Assembly: GCF_901000735.1 (NCBI RefSeq)
Contig: NC_081547.1
Span: 17,906,013 to 17,970,012 of the forward strand
From: Corylus avellana
Taxonomy: Eukaryota; Streptophyta; Magnoliopsida; Fagales; Betulaceae
Direction: 5' to 3'
Length of the DNA: 64,000 bases
In this document: in pieces, positions 11,559-23,756 of the stretch
Layout of the letters: each line of letters begins with the position of its first letter
Numbering within the stretch: position 1 is the stretch's first letter
The notes under the pieces: model-generated
Database searches by the model: none
The model's input: only the letters and a program-made list of their open reading frames with translations
Told to the model about the DNA's origin: nothing
Program-made: the position numbers and the translations under genes

Positions 11559-12906
11559 GGTACTTGGGCATCCTTGGGGATACAGGTTGTTGAGGTGCAA
11601 CACAGGTGATCCAGGCTCCAAAGGGCAAGGTCGTAGCTACCTCTACCTTCTCCACTTTACTCATGATGAATATCGAGAAGGTGGCAAAGTCAATGGGGAT
11701 GTGGAACAACACCGCGTAGAGGGAGAGTCCAAAATCTAGGAAAAGACCTATCATCATTTCTAATCCTGAGCTAAAACAAGCCCTTAAGTCCAAATACACT
11801 CAAAATATACTTTTTACGTGACCATCAAATGTTCAGAAAAAGGGCTATGAACGTTCCGCCACGAAATCGAACGTTCAAAAAGGAAAGGTTGAATACTTGG
11901 TACTGGGTAGGAAACCCATTCCAAACCAAAGACCCACCATACTTTTTCTAAGCAAGTATTAATGTCTTAGCACGATCCCTAACAAAGTCCTAAACCATAA
12001 TTACACATCCATGCAAAAGAAACTACGTCTGACATCATTAGCATGCTAATCCATAGTTAATCTTGTATTAAAACCAAAACCTAGCTAGAGATTCAAAGCT
12101 AGGATGTAAAATGAAGTAAACAGTAGATAAGCAACCTAATAACACTACTAAGACAAATTCTAGGTTTGGTGATCCATGCTCAAACGTTCAGGAATAGGGT
12201 TACAATCAAACGTTCGACTATCCCACTTCGAACGTTCAATACAATATGAAAATCTTTAAAAGTTCAAGTTCTCAAACTTTATCAAACGAGAACTTACCAT
12301 AGCATCTTTAAAGCATATTTAGAACATACTTAACCCTAATGAATGTTTAGGGTTACACATAACAACTTATTACATTGATTCTAAATATTGACTACTTTAT
12401 AACAACTTCATAAAAAATTTACCCACCAAACACAATATAAGGTTCTATTAACAAGCTTAAGAGTATCCTAACTATAAATAACATGTCCATCCACCGAAAG
12501 GTGCGTCCAAGATCATTAACTCACTAACCTATAACTAATTTCATCATAAACTAATATAATGACATTTAGATCCACATTAAACCTATTAAGCAACGGATTA
12601 ACCATAAGGAAACCACTAGATATTAGATGCTCATCAAAATCCAAAACCTATCCTACCAATGCTCAACATCAAACTTATAAAAGTCTACTTATAAGCTTAA
12701 AACTACTATCCCAAACATAAAACTATCATTAAAAAGCTATAGCTAAAGGTAAGCACAAAGGAAACAAGCTTATAATATCGGTAGAGACAAGATTAGAGTA
12801 TGAGATTACCTTCCTTGAAGATAAACCTCAAGATTATCCTTCTTGCTCATTCTCTCTCTCCTCGCTCTCTCTCTCTCTCTCTCTATGGTTCTCATAGCAT
12901 GTGTAA
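11559..12906. repeat. LTR-derived sequence with AACGTTC palindromes
   Basis: No gene. The stretch repeats short palindromes of the AACGTTC type (near 11,845-11,880 and 12,180-12,240) like those in the interrupted LTR upstream. It ends in a CT microsatellite at about 12,845-12,882. I read it as part of a Ty3-type LTR or its internal edge, but could not find both ends. Confidence 0.55.
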
Positions 12907-15237
12907 TTATAACGCTTCGTAAAAATCAATTAACTGGTAATTGACTCTCTGGTACATCTCGCAGCCTACATCCCTCACGGGACAAGACTCAAGGATCTTA
13001 ATCTCTCATAAAGGAGAGAATACATCGAAAGACTTTAAACTACAAGAATAGAAAGCAATAATTAAATACCACAAGTATAATCACTAGAGTAACGATAAAA
13101 CATCATATCATAGATAGATCTCCCAAATGTACTGGTCAAAAACCAATCATCAAAATATTACAAACCATAATATAACAGTTTGGAAATAAGATAATAAGAT
13201 CAACGCCTAATCTTGAGTAATGCTAACATGATGACAATCTCTATCAGCTTCACCTTTATGGTTCCCCCATCATCCCACATGGACTTCAGCCATACCGGGT
13301 ACAAGTCTTCAAAAATGATCTGAATCAGGTCCTGAGCAACCACCATGATCCAGTCTGAAGGCATCTTCCTTTGTGCTAGTTAAACCGTGTAATTTATACA
13401 TAATGGAGGAGGAAAATAAAAAGGGGTAAGTCCAAGAACTTAGTGAGAGATAATGCACACAATACCCATGCCATTTAGTGATGAACTCCATTTGGTAAAG
13501 TATGCAACATTTTAGGTATGACAGTTATCTATGAATGTAATATAGACATAATGCATGCTATATTTATGAGAATCAGTGATAGTTCAACCGTATGGTCTAC
13601 CCAAGATGCTACCCCTTCTCAGTAGGATTGGCGCTGTCTTAAGAGACCTATAATACAATGTCAGTGCCCCGATCATTGTATGCTACCATCAATAACACTA
13701 GTAGCCTGACCGAGTCCGACCTTGGGTTGAGAATCAGTGATAGTTCAACAGTATGGTCTACCCAAGATGCTACCCCTTCTCAGTAGGATTGGCGCTGTCT
13801 TAAGGGACCTATAATACAATGTCAGTGCCCCGATCATTGTATGCTACCATCAATAACACTAGTAGCCTAACCGAGTCCGACCTTGGGTTGGCCAATCTAC
13901 TAATGATGTACATCATGTAGTGACCAACCATTAGGCAATGGCTGCATCGGTCACAAATAACCATTGGATCCAAGGCCCATATATCAACACACACATTTGA
14001 CCATAAACTTAACATATATAGTAAGCCCATGGCCATTATCCCACACTTACCGGTGTACCATATCATACGATGCAATTAGTCTTCTCCGTATTTTACATGC
14101 TTGCATTTACAAATCTCAATGTCATTGTCTTGTTTAAGTAGTATGTTTCACAAATAATAGAGTTCATGGTGTAGCAAAGTGTATATCGTGAGAGTAGTAA
14201 ATATGCATGTTTTAGTACACAAAATAGTCGTGTAATGCGGGAAAGTAAATGGTGAGCATCATGTGAGTTAAAACTCACTTGGGTCGAATAAAGTCTCCGA
14301 GTACTCCTCCAAACGATCCAAGTTCTGCGAATCTGTGGAAAATTGACTATTAGTCCTAACTCCAACCAAAACGAACCTAAGACTCAAAAACAGGGGTCTT
14401 AGGATGCTTGGCCAAAAAGGCATTCCCCTGAATGTCTCTAGTCGAGCGCTCGTCCCCTAGGGGCAGGCGTTCGGCTAGTGAGGTTCAGTTAGAACCTCAT
14501 TTGGTCCAAATGCTTCTTGAGCCTCCTCGACTAGTCCTAATACTACAAAAAGGGTTTCTAACACCTCATAACCAAAACAACATCTCCAAGTAACAAGATT
14601 AAGTCTAATCGGAAATGAAAAGCTTATAACGAGATTAAAGCTTAAACTCCTAGATATTAACAACAAAGCTAGTATAAAATAAGAAGCTAACATAATAACC
14701 TAACAAAACACAAAAGAAGGGCAGTGGTTACCTCAACAAAGCAAGCTCTCCAAGAAGACCTCATTCTTCTCCAAGAACACTCATAACCTCACAAACTCTC
14801 AAAAATCAAGCCAACATAGTTTCTCTAAGGTTTTAGAGGCTAAAATGGTGGTTTAGAGTTGAAGGGCGTGGGTTTAAATAGGGGGAAAAAGTTTAGGGTC
14901 CTGCAAGTGAAATTCTGAAAAGATGCAAGCACTCATGTACGATAGTGTCAAGCGCCCTTGTACTATTTATCTAAGGGTTTTTGAGTTGCAGTGGCACGTG
15001 TCGACCAAAACTAGTGGTCAAGAAAAAGGCAACGAGCACTCGGCCTGGTCCCCACACCATTGCTCATGTACTGTTGCCAGGCAAGTGCTCGTGTGGTCCC
15101 ACACGCGAGCATTCGTGTACTGTAGGTCCAAAACCAAAAAAATCAAAAATGCCCATCCAAGTGTTGCTAGTAACCCAAGGTCCAATTAGCCCTTTAATCA
15201 AGCTGTCTAAAGCCTAATTAATTATTTGGGTCACTAT
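12907..15237. repeat. Probable LTR of the TGTAAC group, about 2.3 kb
   Basis: Starts TGTAATTATAACGCTTCG and ends near GGGTCACTATA just before the next LTR. It shares several long blocks with the LTRs at 7521 and 15,238: the TACCCCTTCTCAGYAGG box, the GCCCCGATCATTGTATGCTACC box and the TAGTAAGCCCATGGCC box. GAGCGCTCG and GCACTCG-type motifs occur at about 14,440-14,475 and 14,930-15,125. No target duplication was found. It carries an internal 161-bp tandem duplication. Confidence 0.6.
13568..13889. repeat. 161-bp tandem duplication inside an LTR
   Basis: Two adjacent near-identical copies, 13,568-13,728 and 13,729-13,889. Each begins GAGAATCAGTGATAG and ends CCGACCTTGGGTT(G). Only a few substitutions separate them, so the duplication is recent relative to the decay of the LTR. 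Confidence 0.92.
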
Positions 15238-17224
15238 AGTAACGCCCCCAAATCCGGCCTTGACCAGTCTGGTAGGGTTATTGGCAATTACCCTAGTTTA
15301 GCTAACTGGTAGCTAAATGGAAAACCGACCCTTTAAGCATCATCAGAGTTAGTGCATATGAATGTGATATACATCTGAGACGTCTACTAAACATCAATGG
15401 ACATGTATAATCCTCGAAATATAGACACGGAGCAACTAACAACAATTTACGCAAACCTGATAATAGTGTGAAGATCTTTCTTAAGCAAAGCTTATAGTGA
15501 TTAACATACCACTCTTTGGTTCTAGAAGCAATTTCCCTACAAGATTAATGACTTAGTAAGTAAACCTCACAATTAGGTATGACATGAGCATATTATTAGT
15601 AAGTAGAAGTGAACGGGCAGTTTTAGTAAACATTTGAAAGAGGTGTTGTTTATGTCAATATACCTTTAAAGTATAATTTGGTTGATAAAAGACAGTGTAC
15701 TCCCGGCGGCAATTGCCTAAGTACTTTAATGCAGAAAACTAATGCTTTTTTTATAGGTCATAACTATCATATATGGTATTCCGAAAACATTACCCATTCT
15801 CAGCAAGGTTGGCGCTGTCCCGAGGGACCTGTAATACAATGCTAGTACCTAGACCATTGTATGCTACCGTCCATAACACTAGCAGCTTGACCCAGTTCGA
15901 CCTGAGGTGGCCTACGCTACTAATGATGTATGTTCTGTAGTGACCTGCTAGTTAAGGTTGCACCAGTCACGAAATAATCATTGGATTCAAGGCCCATATA
16001 ACACATTCATACACAATTTGACTTTGAATCAAGTCAATATAGTAAGCCCATGACATTATACCACATGTACCGGTGTACCATGTCATACAATGCATCTTAT
16101 CAACTAGTTCTTGAAGCACTTACCAAGTTGTAGAAAATATAGGCATGCTCATATCGTATGCGTGCTTAGTCAGCTAAAATATCGCATGTTTTTTAAGAAA
16201 AGTGTTTGTAAGTGTTTACTTATCTCGTGCGCTCGCTTGAGTCCTCCGACATCGCGAATCCCTGATTTGTAAGCAATACTAGACAACTCTACGATGTTTC
16301 ATCTAACGAAAAGAGATGCTAAAAACCCTAGTATCACATATTTGGGCTAAGGGGTGTTTGCCTTGCCCTTTGGGTGAGCGTGCACTCTCGAGGGCAAGCA
16401 TTCGGCTAGAGAGGTAAGACTCGGCTTGAAACTCCCAAAATGTGTTTTAGGCTTCTATCTAGAACTATGGGTTAGTACATCTCTTCCTAGGCTCTAAATA
16501 GACACATCCAGGTAGAAAACAGACTATCATGCAACTTTAAAGAAAACAAAGGTGGGTTGAAAGCTTTTCAAAATCATTCTAGGTTTTGTAAGAAAATGGG
16601 TGCAAGAGTGGACCAAGGTATACTTTAAAAATGTGTAACACTAGAAAAGCAGTAATAGCATTATAAAGACTAAGAAATAAACTAGAAATCACCTTGAAGA
16701 TGGCAAGGCTCCACCAAGGCTTCCTCCTCTCTCAAGAATAACTTACTCTAGGGTTAAGATTTCTTGGTGTAAGAAGGGGCTAAAGTCGAAGGGTATGGCA
16801 TATATAAGGGCTTGGGGCGTGCTTTGGTCTAAGAAAGTGGAGAATGGGTTAAAATTGCTTTTCAGAAATGTTTGCGAGCGCTCGAGTACTATTGAGCGAG
16901 CGTTTAGGTATTATTTAAACAATGGGTAAAAAGGTTCGGGTGTATGTTTGGGTTTTTCCCAATGGTTCGAAGACTGGTCAGCGAGCGCTCATGTGGTCCC
17001 ATGGTGCACGCTTGCACCTAGGCCAAGTGTGTGTGCTCGGTAGTCCCCTAGCGCACGCTCAGGAGTAAGGGTGATTTTGGGTTTTTGCTTCCAAAAGTCT
17101 CACGGGGTTGGGTTCTTTGAAAAATGTTTAGGTCTTTTGGTTTAAGACTTTCTTTTAAGAAAACATTAACAGTTTGGTAAGAAATCTTTAACTTTAAAAA
17201 CATGTGTTTTGTCAGGGTATTACA
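15238..17224. mobile_element. TGTAAC-type LTR, about 1.99 kb
   Basis: Starts (a)GTAACGCCCCCAAATCCGG, the first T of TG being mutated, and ends CAGGGTATTACA. It is collinear with the solo LTR at 7521-9349. It contains GCGAGCGCTCG motifs at about 16,875-17,050 and an ATATATAA box at 16,801. The flanking 5-mers do not match, so I cannot say whether it is a solo LTR or part of a rearranged element. Confidence 0.75.
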
Positions 17225-17787
17225 GCACCAAGGGGACGAAAATTAGGTTTAAGGGGTGTAGAGGTCCTACTTAAAGGCTCCCAAGGCTACACATAGGGGT
17301 GGGGTGTCCAATTTTAAAAAGCTCTCAGATAGAAATCAAACGTTCAAATCCAACTTCAATTGTTCTCCATTGATCGTTCAAATCCAACTTCGAATGTTCG
17401 GCTAGATAGGAAATTCTTAAAAAGTTTGAGATCTCACACTTTTCTTACTAAGAATCAATCATAGCATTCTTATGTTATAATTAGGGTGAACTTAACCTCA
17501 ATTAATGTTCAGGGTATTGCAACAACCGAGCAGGAGGATGTATTTGAATGATTTGGCTAGGATGATCTTTGATTCTGACCTAGAGTTGGTAGCTATGATG
17601 GAGGCTAGTGGTGTGGAGTTGGGTTGTACACCCTTAGGATTTCTTTATATCTAGTATTTGATATTTTGTCACCGTTGAGAATTTCATTGTTTCTTTGTCT
17701 TTCAATGTATTAGAACCTTTAGCTTTGGTTTGTAATATTTACTTTGACTTGATGATCGATCTTTGATCGTAACACTAGACGGATATT
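17225..17787. repeat. Left half of the LTR element hit by the LINE
   Basis: 17,225-17,523 resembles the AACGTTCG type LTR and ends CAGGGTATTGCAACA. 17,524-17,773 is AT-rich DNA of unknown origin. 17,774-17,787 is the left copy of the LINE target duplication. The sequence resumes at 23,743. Confidence 0.5.
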
Positions 17788-17948
17788 AGAATTAATTGTC
17801 CGAATCTACCAGAATTATCTCTCTAGGGCTCTCTGAAACCTAGAGGAGAAGAAAAATCTTCTTCCACCACAAACTTTCTGGCTTGTTGTGGGAAGGCTAA
17901 CTTACAATCCTTTTTGTCTATTCTGCTTTGGCATCACTGGTGCTAGGG

Positions 17949-19393
17949 ATGGCTGAGGAGTTGGAGGCTCTTTGGGGAAGGTTCTCTTTGACGGAAGAAG
18001 AGCAAGATGGGCTTGAGGTGGAGGTAGTGGATGTGGAAAGGATCACAGCAAAGGCTCTCATTGTCTGGTTGGAAAACTTATCTCTGAAAGGTTTGTTGGG
18101 AAGAGAACCATAAGGGCGAAGCTAATGAGAGGATGGAGGCCGGGGTCTTTGGAGTTCAAAGTTCTTGGCGAAAACCTGTTCTTATTGGAGTTTGAACACG
18201 AGTGGGATATGATTCGGGTAATGGAGGGACGTCCATGGATTTTTGAAGGCCAACTTTTTTCGGTGGCGGAATATGACAGGATTATGCTTCCGAGTGAGAT
18301 GAATTTTGATACGATGGCTTTTTGGGTTCAGATGTATAAGTTACCGCTTTCATGAATGGGAAGAGAGATGGGGTTGAAGCTAGGAGCAATCATTGGGGTT
18401 GTTGAGCATGTTGATACGGATGAAGACGGCATTGGATGGGGAGAATATTTACGTGTAAAAGTTCAAGTAAATGTCTTCAAACCTTTGCCAAGAGGTAGGA
18501 TCCTCAAAATGAAGAACAAAACTTTATGGATTCCTTTTCAATATGAAAGGGTACCCAAGTTTTGTTTCCAGTGTGGGATCATTCGCCATGGTGCTGGGGG
18601 TTGTGCGAATGAGGAATTACGGTGGAAACAGGGAAAGCCGAAGGAACATGAGTACAGGCCATGGTTGCGAGCGGGTTCTCCTAAAAGGCGAGCGAAGACA
18701 CGACGGGGAGGTTGCAGCGACGATGATTTGTTCCAAGAAGATGATTGTTTTCATGGCTCAGCACTGGAGATGAGGCCAGCTAATTTCTGGCCGGCGAGGG
18801 GCACAACCATGGAGAGTAACAGAAAACATACAAGGAAAGAGGATCAATGCAGGAAAGGTGGAATCTCATTAAACTCTCCAAAATTTTCTGGGACTGTTTT
18901 GGGCGGTTTTCCTTGTGGGGCATTCAACGATTTAATTTGAGATTCGCCAGTTATGGAAAATGGAGGTGATCAAGGAGATTCGACGAGCATGTCCGTTACT
19001 TCAAAAATTGGAAAAAACGTGGAAAATGTCGGTGAGAACAACGGTGGATATGCGCACGTAGGGGAGCAGCTGTGTCAATCTGGGGAAGGAATAAATAAGT
19101 ATAATGACAACCCATTAAGCAAGATTCACCAAGCCACGTCAATCCTTCAACACGTGGGTGATATTTTTTCTCCACTGAATGCAACTGTTGGGCCTTATGT
19201 TCACGGGGGTAGGGAATATCCTACTGGTATGGGGCCTATTGCTACGAGCGGTGGGTCATTGAAGTCATGGAAAAAAGGGGCCCGAGAAAAGAAGGAGGGA
19301 GACACTAAAATAAATGAGAAATTACTGATTCTAGGGAAAAGACACGCAGAGGTGGATGTGGCTTTAGAGAAGAAGAAAAATGAAAGAAAATGA
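17949..19393 (+). pseudogene. LINE ORF1 (DUF4283 plus CCHC zinc knuckle), broken
   Basis: Starts at ATG 17,949. The N-terminal part (to about 18,355) resembles the DUF4283 domain of plant L1 ORF1, with GRPWIFEGQLFSV and MPWxQ-like spacing. 18,356-18,660 carries the linker and a CCHC knuckle, CFQCGIIRHGAGGC, which fits CX2CX4HX4C. A frameshift lies near 18,110-18,125. In-frame TGA codons at 18,353 and 18,938 both fit CGA-to-TGA transitions. The tail (18,953-19,393) is Gly/Lys/Glu-rich and non-conserved. ORF1 would bind element RNA in the RNP. Confidence 0.8.
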
Positions 19394-19470
19394 GGGCAGA
19401 AAGTGGTGGAGCATAAAAGGAGTACTGAGAATTTTTTGGTGGTGGCTGGAACACAGCCCCGCCAAGAGCC

Positions 19471-22400
19471 ATGAGTATCCTCCGTTGGAACTGCCGGGGG
19501 CTTGGGAACCTCCGGACAGTTCGAGACCTTTCCCGCTTGGTAAAGGAAAAGAAACCCAGTTTGGTGTTCCTTATGGAAACCAAACTAACAGCTTCTCGGG
19601 TGGAACGATTGAGTAGGGAAGAGTGGTGGTTTAGCTCTCTTTTGGAATGATAATGGAACAGTGGAAATACAAAACTACAGTTGACGCCATATTAACGCAA
19701 TAATAAAGGGTGAGGATGGGACACAAAAATGGACTCTAACTAGATTTTATGGTAACCCCGAAGCGTCAAAAAGAAAGGAATCCTGGGACCTCCATACGCA
19801 TCTCCATTCATTGTCTTGCAATGCATGGATGTGTGTGGGGGATTTGAACGAAGTTTTGGGAGATTCGGAGAAGTTTGGTGCTAATAAACGGCCTAGATGG
19901 CAGATACGGGCTTTCCAAAAACACCATGGAACGGTGCCAACTCTATGATTTGGGGTATAGGGGCCCAAAATTTACTTGGAGTAACAAGAGGGAGGATGGC
20001 CAGTTTATTATGGAGAGACTGGACCGAGCTATTGCCAATCAAGCTTGGATGAATTCGTTCCAAAATTATTGTGTTGAGGTACTGGCAAATCAAACTTCAA
20101 ATCATGCTCCGATTTATGTACAGCTTCATACAGCAATGCGTGGCCAAAGAAGAGTGAAGAAGCGATTTTTCTATGAAGCTGGGTGGGGAAAACAACAAAG
20201 CCATAGCAACATCATACAATTGGTTTGGAGGGAAAATAATTTTTTCTCTAACCCATGGCATTCTTTTTTGGCTAAGGTGGAGAGGTGTAAAAGGGTGATT
20301 AAAAAGTGGCAAGTCAAGGAGAAAGGTCAGGCTAAACAACAAATTCAGAAGAAAACGGAGCAGTTGAAGATGTTGCAAATGGCTGAGACTCAACCAGATG
20401 GGGGAGAAAATTACCATGTTGCAGCAAGAAGTGAATGATCTAATTGAGCATGAGGAGATGCATTGGCGACAGCGGGCTAAAGAACATTGGCTACAAAATG
20501 GAGATAAAAAGACGAAGTTTTTTCATGCCAGTGTTAATCAAAGGCGTCGAGCGAACAAGATTGTACGTATTGAAAATGAAGAGGGGATTTTATGCTCATC
20601 ACCTGAGGATATTATCAATGCTTTCACGGGGTATTTTCAAAATATTTTTTCTTCATCTAGTCCGAGTGGACTAAGGGAGTGTTTAGCTGGATTGGAAAGG
20701 AAATCACTCAGACCATGAATGAGTAGCTGGAGCGGGAGATCACAGAGGAGGAAATTTGCTGCGCCATCACACAGATGGGTGGCCAAAAAGCTCCGGGATC
20801 GGACAGTTTGCCAGCTTGGTTTGACCATGATAATTGATCCATCATTGGGGAGGAGGTATGTAATGTTGTTAAAAAAAATTTCAATTTGGGTAACCTTAGC
20901 AATGATGTAAATTTTACCCATATTGCATTGATTCCTAAGAAGAATAATCCCGCAAAGGTCTCTGATTTTAGACCCATTAGTCTTTGTAACGTTTTATATA
21001 AAATTATTTCAAAGACCATGGCAAATAGATTGAAGGTGATTCTCCATAAAATTATTTCTCCCAATCAAAGCGCGTTTATTCCGGGCAGACTTATTTCGGA
21101 TAACGTGCTGGCGGCATATGAAACCATGCATTCCATGCACTCGAGGATGTGGGGGAAAGTCGGATATATGGCACTTAAATTAGATATGAGCAAGGCCTAC
21201 GATCGGGTAGAGTGGTGTTTTTTGAAGGGGGTTATGGAAAAAATGGGCTTTGGTGAGAAGTGGATTGGTCTTGTCATGAAGTGTATTTCCACGGTAAGTT
21301 ATTCAATCACTATTAATGGAAATCCTGAAGGCAGTATTCAGCCCACCAGGGGTATCCGACAAGGGGACCCTCTCTCCCCGTACCTGTTTATTTTGTGTGC
21401 TGAGGTCTTAAGTTCCCAACTTATGCTCGCCGAACAATCTGGGAGTCTCAGAGGAGTTCTAACATCACCAAGGGGTCCACGATTAAATCATTTATTCTTT
21501 GCAGATGACAGCCTGATTTTTTGTAAAGCCATGGCACAAGATTGGCAACGTCTAACAGTTATCTTGGAAGGCTATGAAAATGCATCGGGTTAGCGGTTGA
21601 ACAGAGACAAAATGTCTATATTTTTTAGCCGTAATTCCCGAAGGGAGGTAAAAGAGCTAATTACTCGGTTGTCAGGGGTGCTAGTCACACAGAGGTATGA
21701 CAAATATTTGGGGCTCCCTGGTTTAGTAGGGAGCCCCAAATATTTCAGAACTTTTTTCTCTTTTCCGGCTTGTGAGAATATCTTCACCTTCCAATCCATA
21801 ACATTTTTCTTTACTCTTTCAGAATCTATCCGAAAGAGTAAAGAAAAAAGTTACGGATTGGAAGGTGAAGCTACTCTCACAAGCGGGAAAAGAGATATTA
21901 CTCAAATCCGTGGTCCAAGCTATTCCCAAATATAGTATGAGTATCTTTTTGCTCCCAAAAGCCCTATGTAAAGAAATCAATGGCATTATGCAGAAATTCT
22001 GGTGGGGAAATAAGGAGAATGAAAAGAAAATACATTGGATGAGTTCGGAGAAAATGGGGCGAGCAAAGTCGAAAGGGGGGTTGGGTTTCCGAGATCTCCA
22101 CGCTTTCAATAAAGCTCTTCTTGCAAAACAATTATGGCGTTTATTAAATCAGCTGGACACTTTGGCCTCTAAAATTATTAATGCCAAATATTATCCAAGG
22201 GGTACCCTAAGGGAGGCTAAAATGGGGAGTAGACCGTCTTTGGCTTGGAGGAGCATTCTTGCGGCTAAGGAGCTGTTTTTTGCAGGTTTGATTTGGCGTA
22301 TTGGGAATGGAAATTCAGTGTCTATTTGGGGGGTAAATGGATTCCATATCCCTCTACTTATTCTATACAGTCTCCTTGCCGAATATTACAAAGAGATGCA

Positions 22401-23589
22401 AAGGTTAGTGAGTTGATTGAACCAACTTCTTCAAGGTGGAACATTCCTCTTATCAGGGAGATATTTTGGGAAGAAGAAGCTGATTTGATATGTGGGTTAC
22501 CGTTGAGCAGATATAACATGCAAGATAGGTTGATATGGAAATGTACAAGCTCGGGCGAATTTTCGGTTAGAAGCGCATACCACCTAGAGCTTGAGAGAAA
22601 TGCAGCAAACTACGGTGGAGGATCCAAACAATCAGATTATAATGCCATCTGGAAGAATATATGGAATTTAACGGTGTCCAACGCCACCAAGGTTTTCATA
22701 TGGAGGGCTTGTAGTAATATCCTTCCCACAAAAGAAAACCTCAAAAATAGAGGGGTGTTGGAGGATGCAATTTGCATTTTATGCACTAGAGAAGTTGAAA
22801 CGATTGCCCATGCACTATGGCACTGCCCCGCGGCTCAAGATGTTTGGAGAATAAGTGCACACTCTCTGCAGAAAAACGTCTGTAATGGGGTTCTAGCAAG
22901 TTTTTGAAATTTTATCTCACATGTGTAATACGGAGGACTTAGGAATTTTTGCTTGCACTGCTCAGGCTATATGGAAGAGGAGAAATGAAGTAACTCATGG
23001 TGGCTTATTCAAGCACCCAGTACAGATAGCCCAGGACGCCATGGCACAATGGAAATCATGGGACAAATCTCTTGAGCAACAGGAGAATGTGGACGTTATG
23101 GAACCAAGTGTAACCGCCCATCAGTTTCGGTGGAAAGCACCGGCAGATGATATGTTCAAAGCAAATTGGGATGTGTCGGTGAAATCTGTCTCAAGGAGAT
23201 TTGGAGTGAGTATCATCGTTCGGGACTCTAGGGGGAGGTATGTGCAGCCTCTTGCTTGCTGATAGATGGACGTCCGAACCCCACAGTTGCAGAGGCGATG
23301 GGTGCACTGTGTACTGTGGAATTCTGCTGTGATCTGGGACTCCAAAAGATTATATTGGAAGGAGACTCAAAAATTGTGATTCATGCTATAAAATGTGGGC
23401 CAATATGGTGTAGTTTTGGTCAAATTATTGAAGACATCCATACAATTTTGCTGGGTTTTAGGAGCTAGAGAGTGGAGCATGTCTGATGAGAAGCAAATGC
23501 AGCAGCTCATGGCCTGGCGAGGGAAGCAATTTCCACTGGAATTTATAGAGTTTGGATGGAAGAAGCCCCAGATTTTGTTTATGATGTAG
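19471..23589 (+). pseudogene. LINE ORF2 (endonuclease, reverse transcriptase, zf-RVT, RNase H), broken
   Basis: Starts at ATG 19,471 with the ILRWNCRGLGN box of plant L1 endonucleases. The endonuclease continues with METK and GDLNEV motifs; its usual S-D-H site is S-N-H here (about 20,095), probably a G-to-A loss of a catalytic Asp. The reverse transcriptase spans about 20,480-21,600, with LDMSKAYDRVEW, GIRQGDPLSPYLF and the catalytic FFADDSLIF. The zf-RVT region (about 22,560-22,860) has the FIWRACSNILPT and CxLC...H...WHC pattern. An RNase H-like part begins about 23,150. Several frameshifts (near 19,640, 20,420, 20,720-20,880, 21,595, 22,400, 22,910, 23,260, 23,465) and an inverted duplication at 21.7 kb disrupt it. 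Confidence 0.9.
21702..21895. repeat. Double inverted repeat (snap-back duplication) in LINE ORF2
   Basis: Arms 21,702-21,719 and 21,728-21,745 are perfect reverse complements (18 bp, 8-nt loop). Arms 21,757-21,820 and 21,832-21,895 (64 bp each, 11-nt loop) differ at about five sites. In the normal order of plant L1, the YLGLP segment is followed by the SERVKKK..DWKVKLLSQAGKE segment. Here the stretch 21,729-21,820 encodes both, fused, on the minus strand, so it is an inverted copy of flanking ORF2 sequence. Confidence 0.9.
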
Positions 23590-23756
23590 TAGCAACTTTA
23601 GAGCAAGATGCTCTTGTTGTTTAGAGTCTCTATGATCTCTAGGTATTTAGAGTCTTTTTGACTCTAGATGTTTTCTGTAATTCAGCAGGTTTTTTTTTGA
23701 ATAAGATCAGTCATTTATTCAAAAAAAAAAAAAAAAAAAAAAACTAGACGGATATT

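Larger units (their letters stand above)
17788..23742 (+). mobile_element. L1-type LINE, full length (5955 bp), coding-dead
   Basis: Bounded by a perfect 14-bp duplication, ACTAGACGGATATT, at 17,774-17,787 and 23,743-23,756, and ending in a 22-nt A run. From 5' to 3' it has a leader, ORF1 with a CCHC knuckle, ORF2 with endonuclease, reverse transcriptase, zinc-binding zf-RVT and RNase H-like regions, and a short 3' UTR. The RNase H domain at the end is typical of plant L1. Both ORFs are broken by frameshifts and nonsense changes, so this copy cannot move itself. It was inserted into LTR-derived sequence. Confidence 0.95.

Noticed and set aside
18996..19184. Several antisense open frames across the LINE
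   Set aside because: They mirror ORF1/ORF2 codons on the other strand and have no domain of their own.
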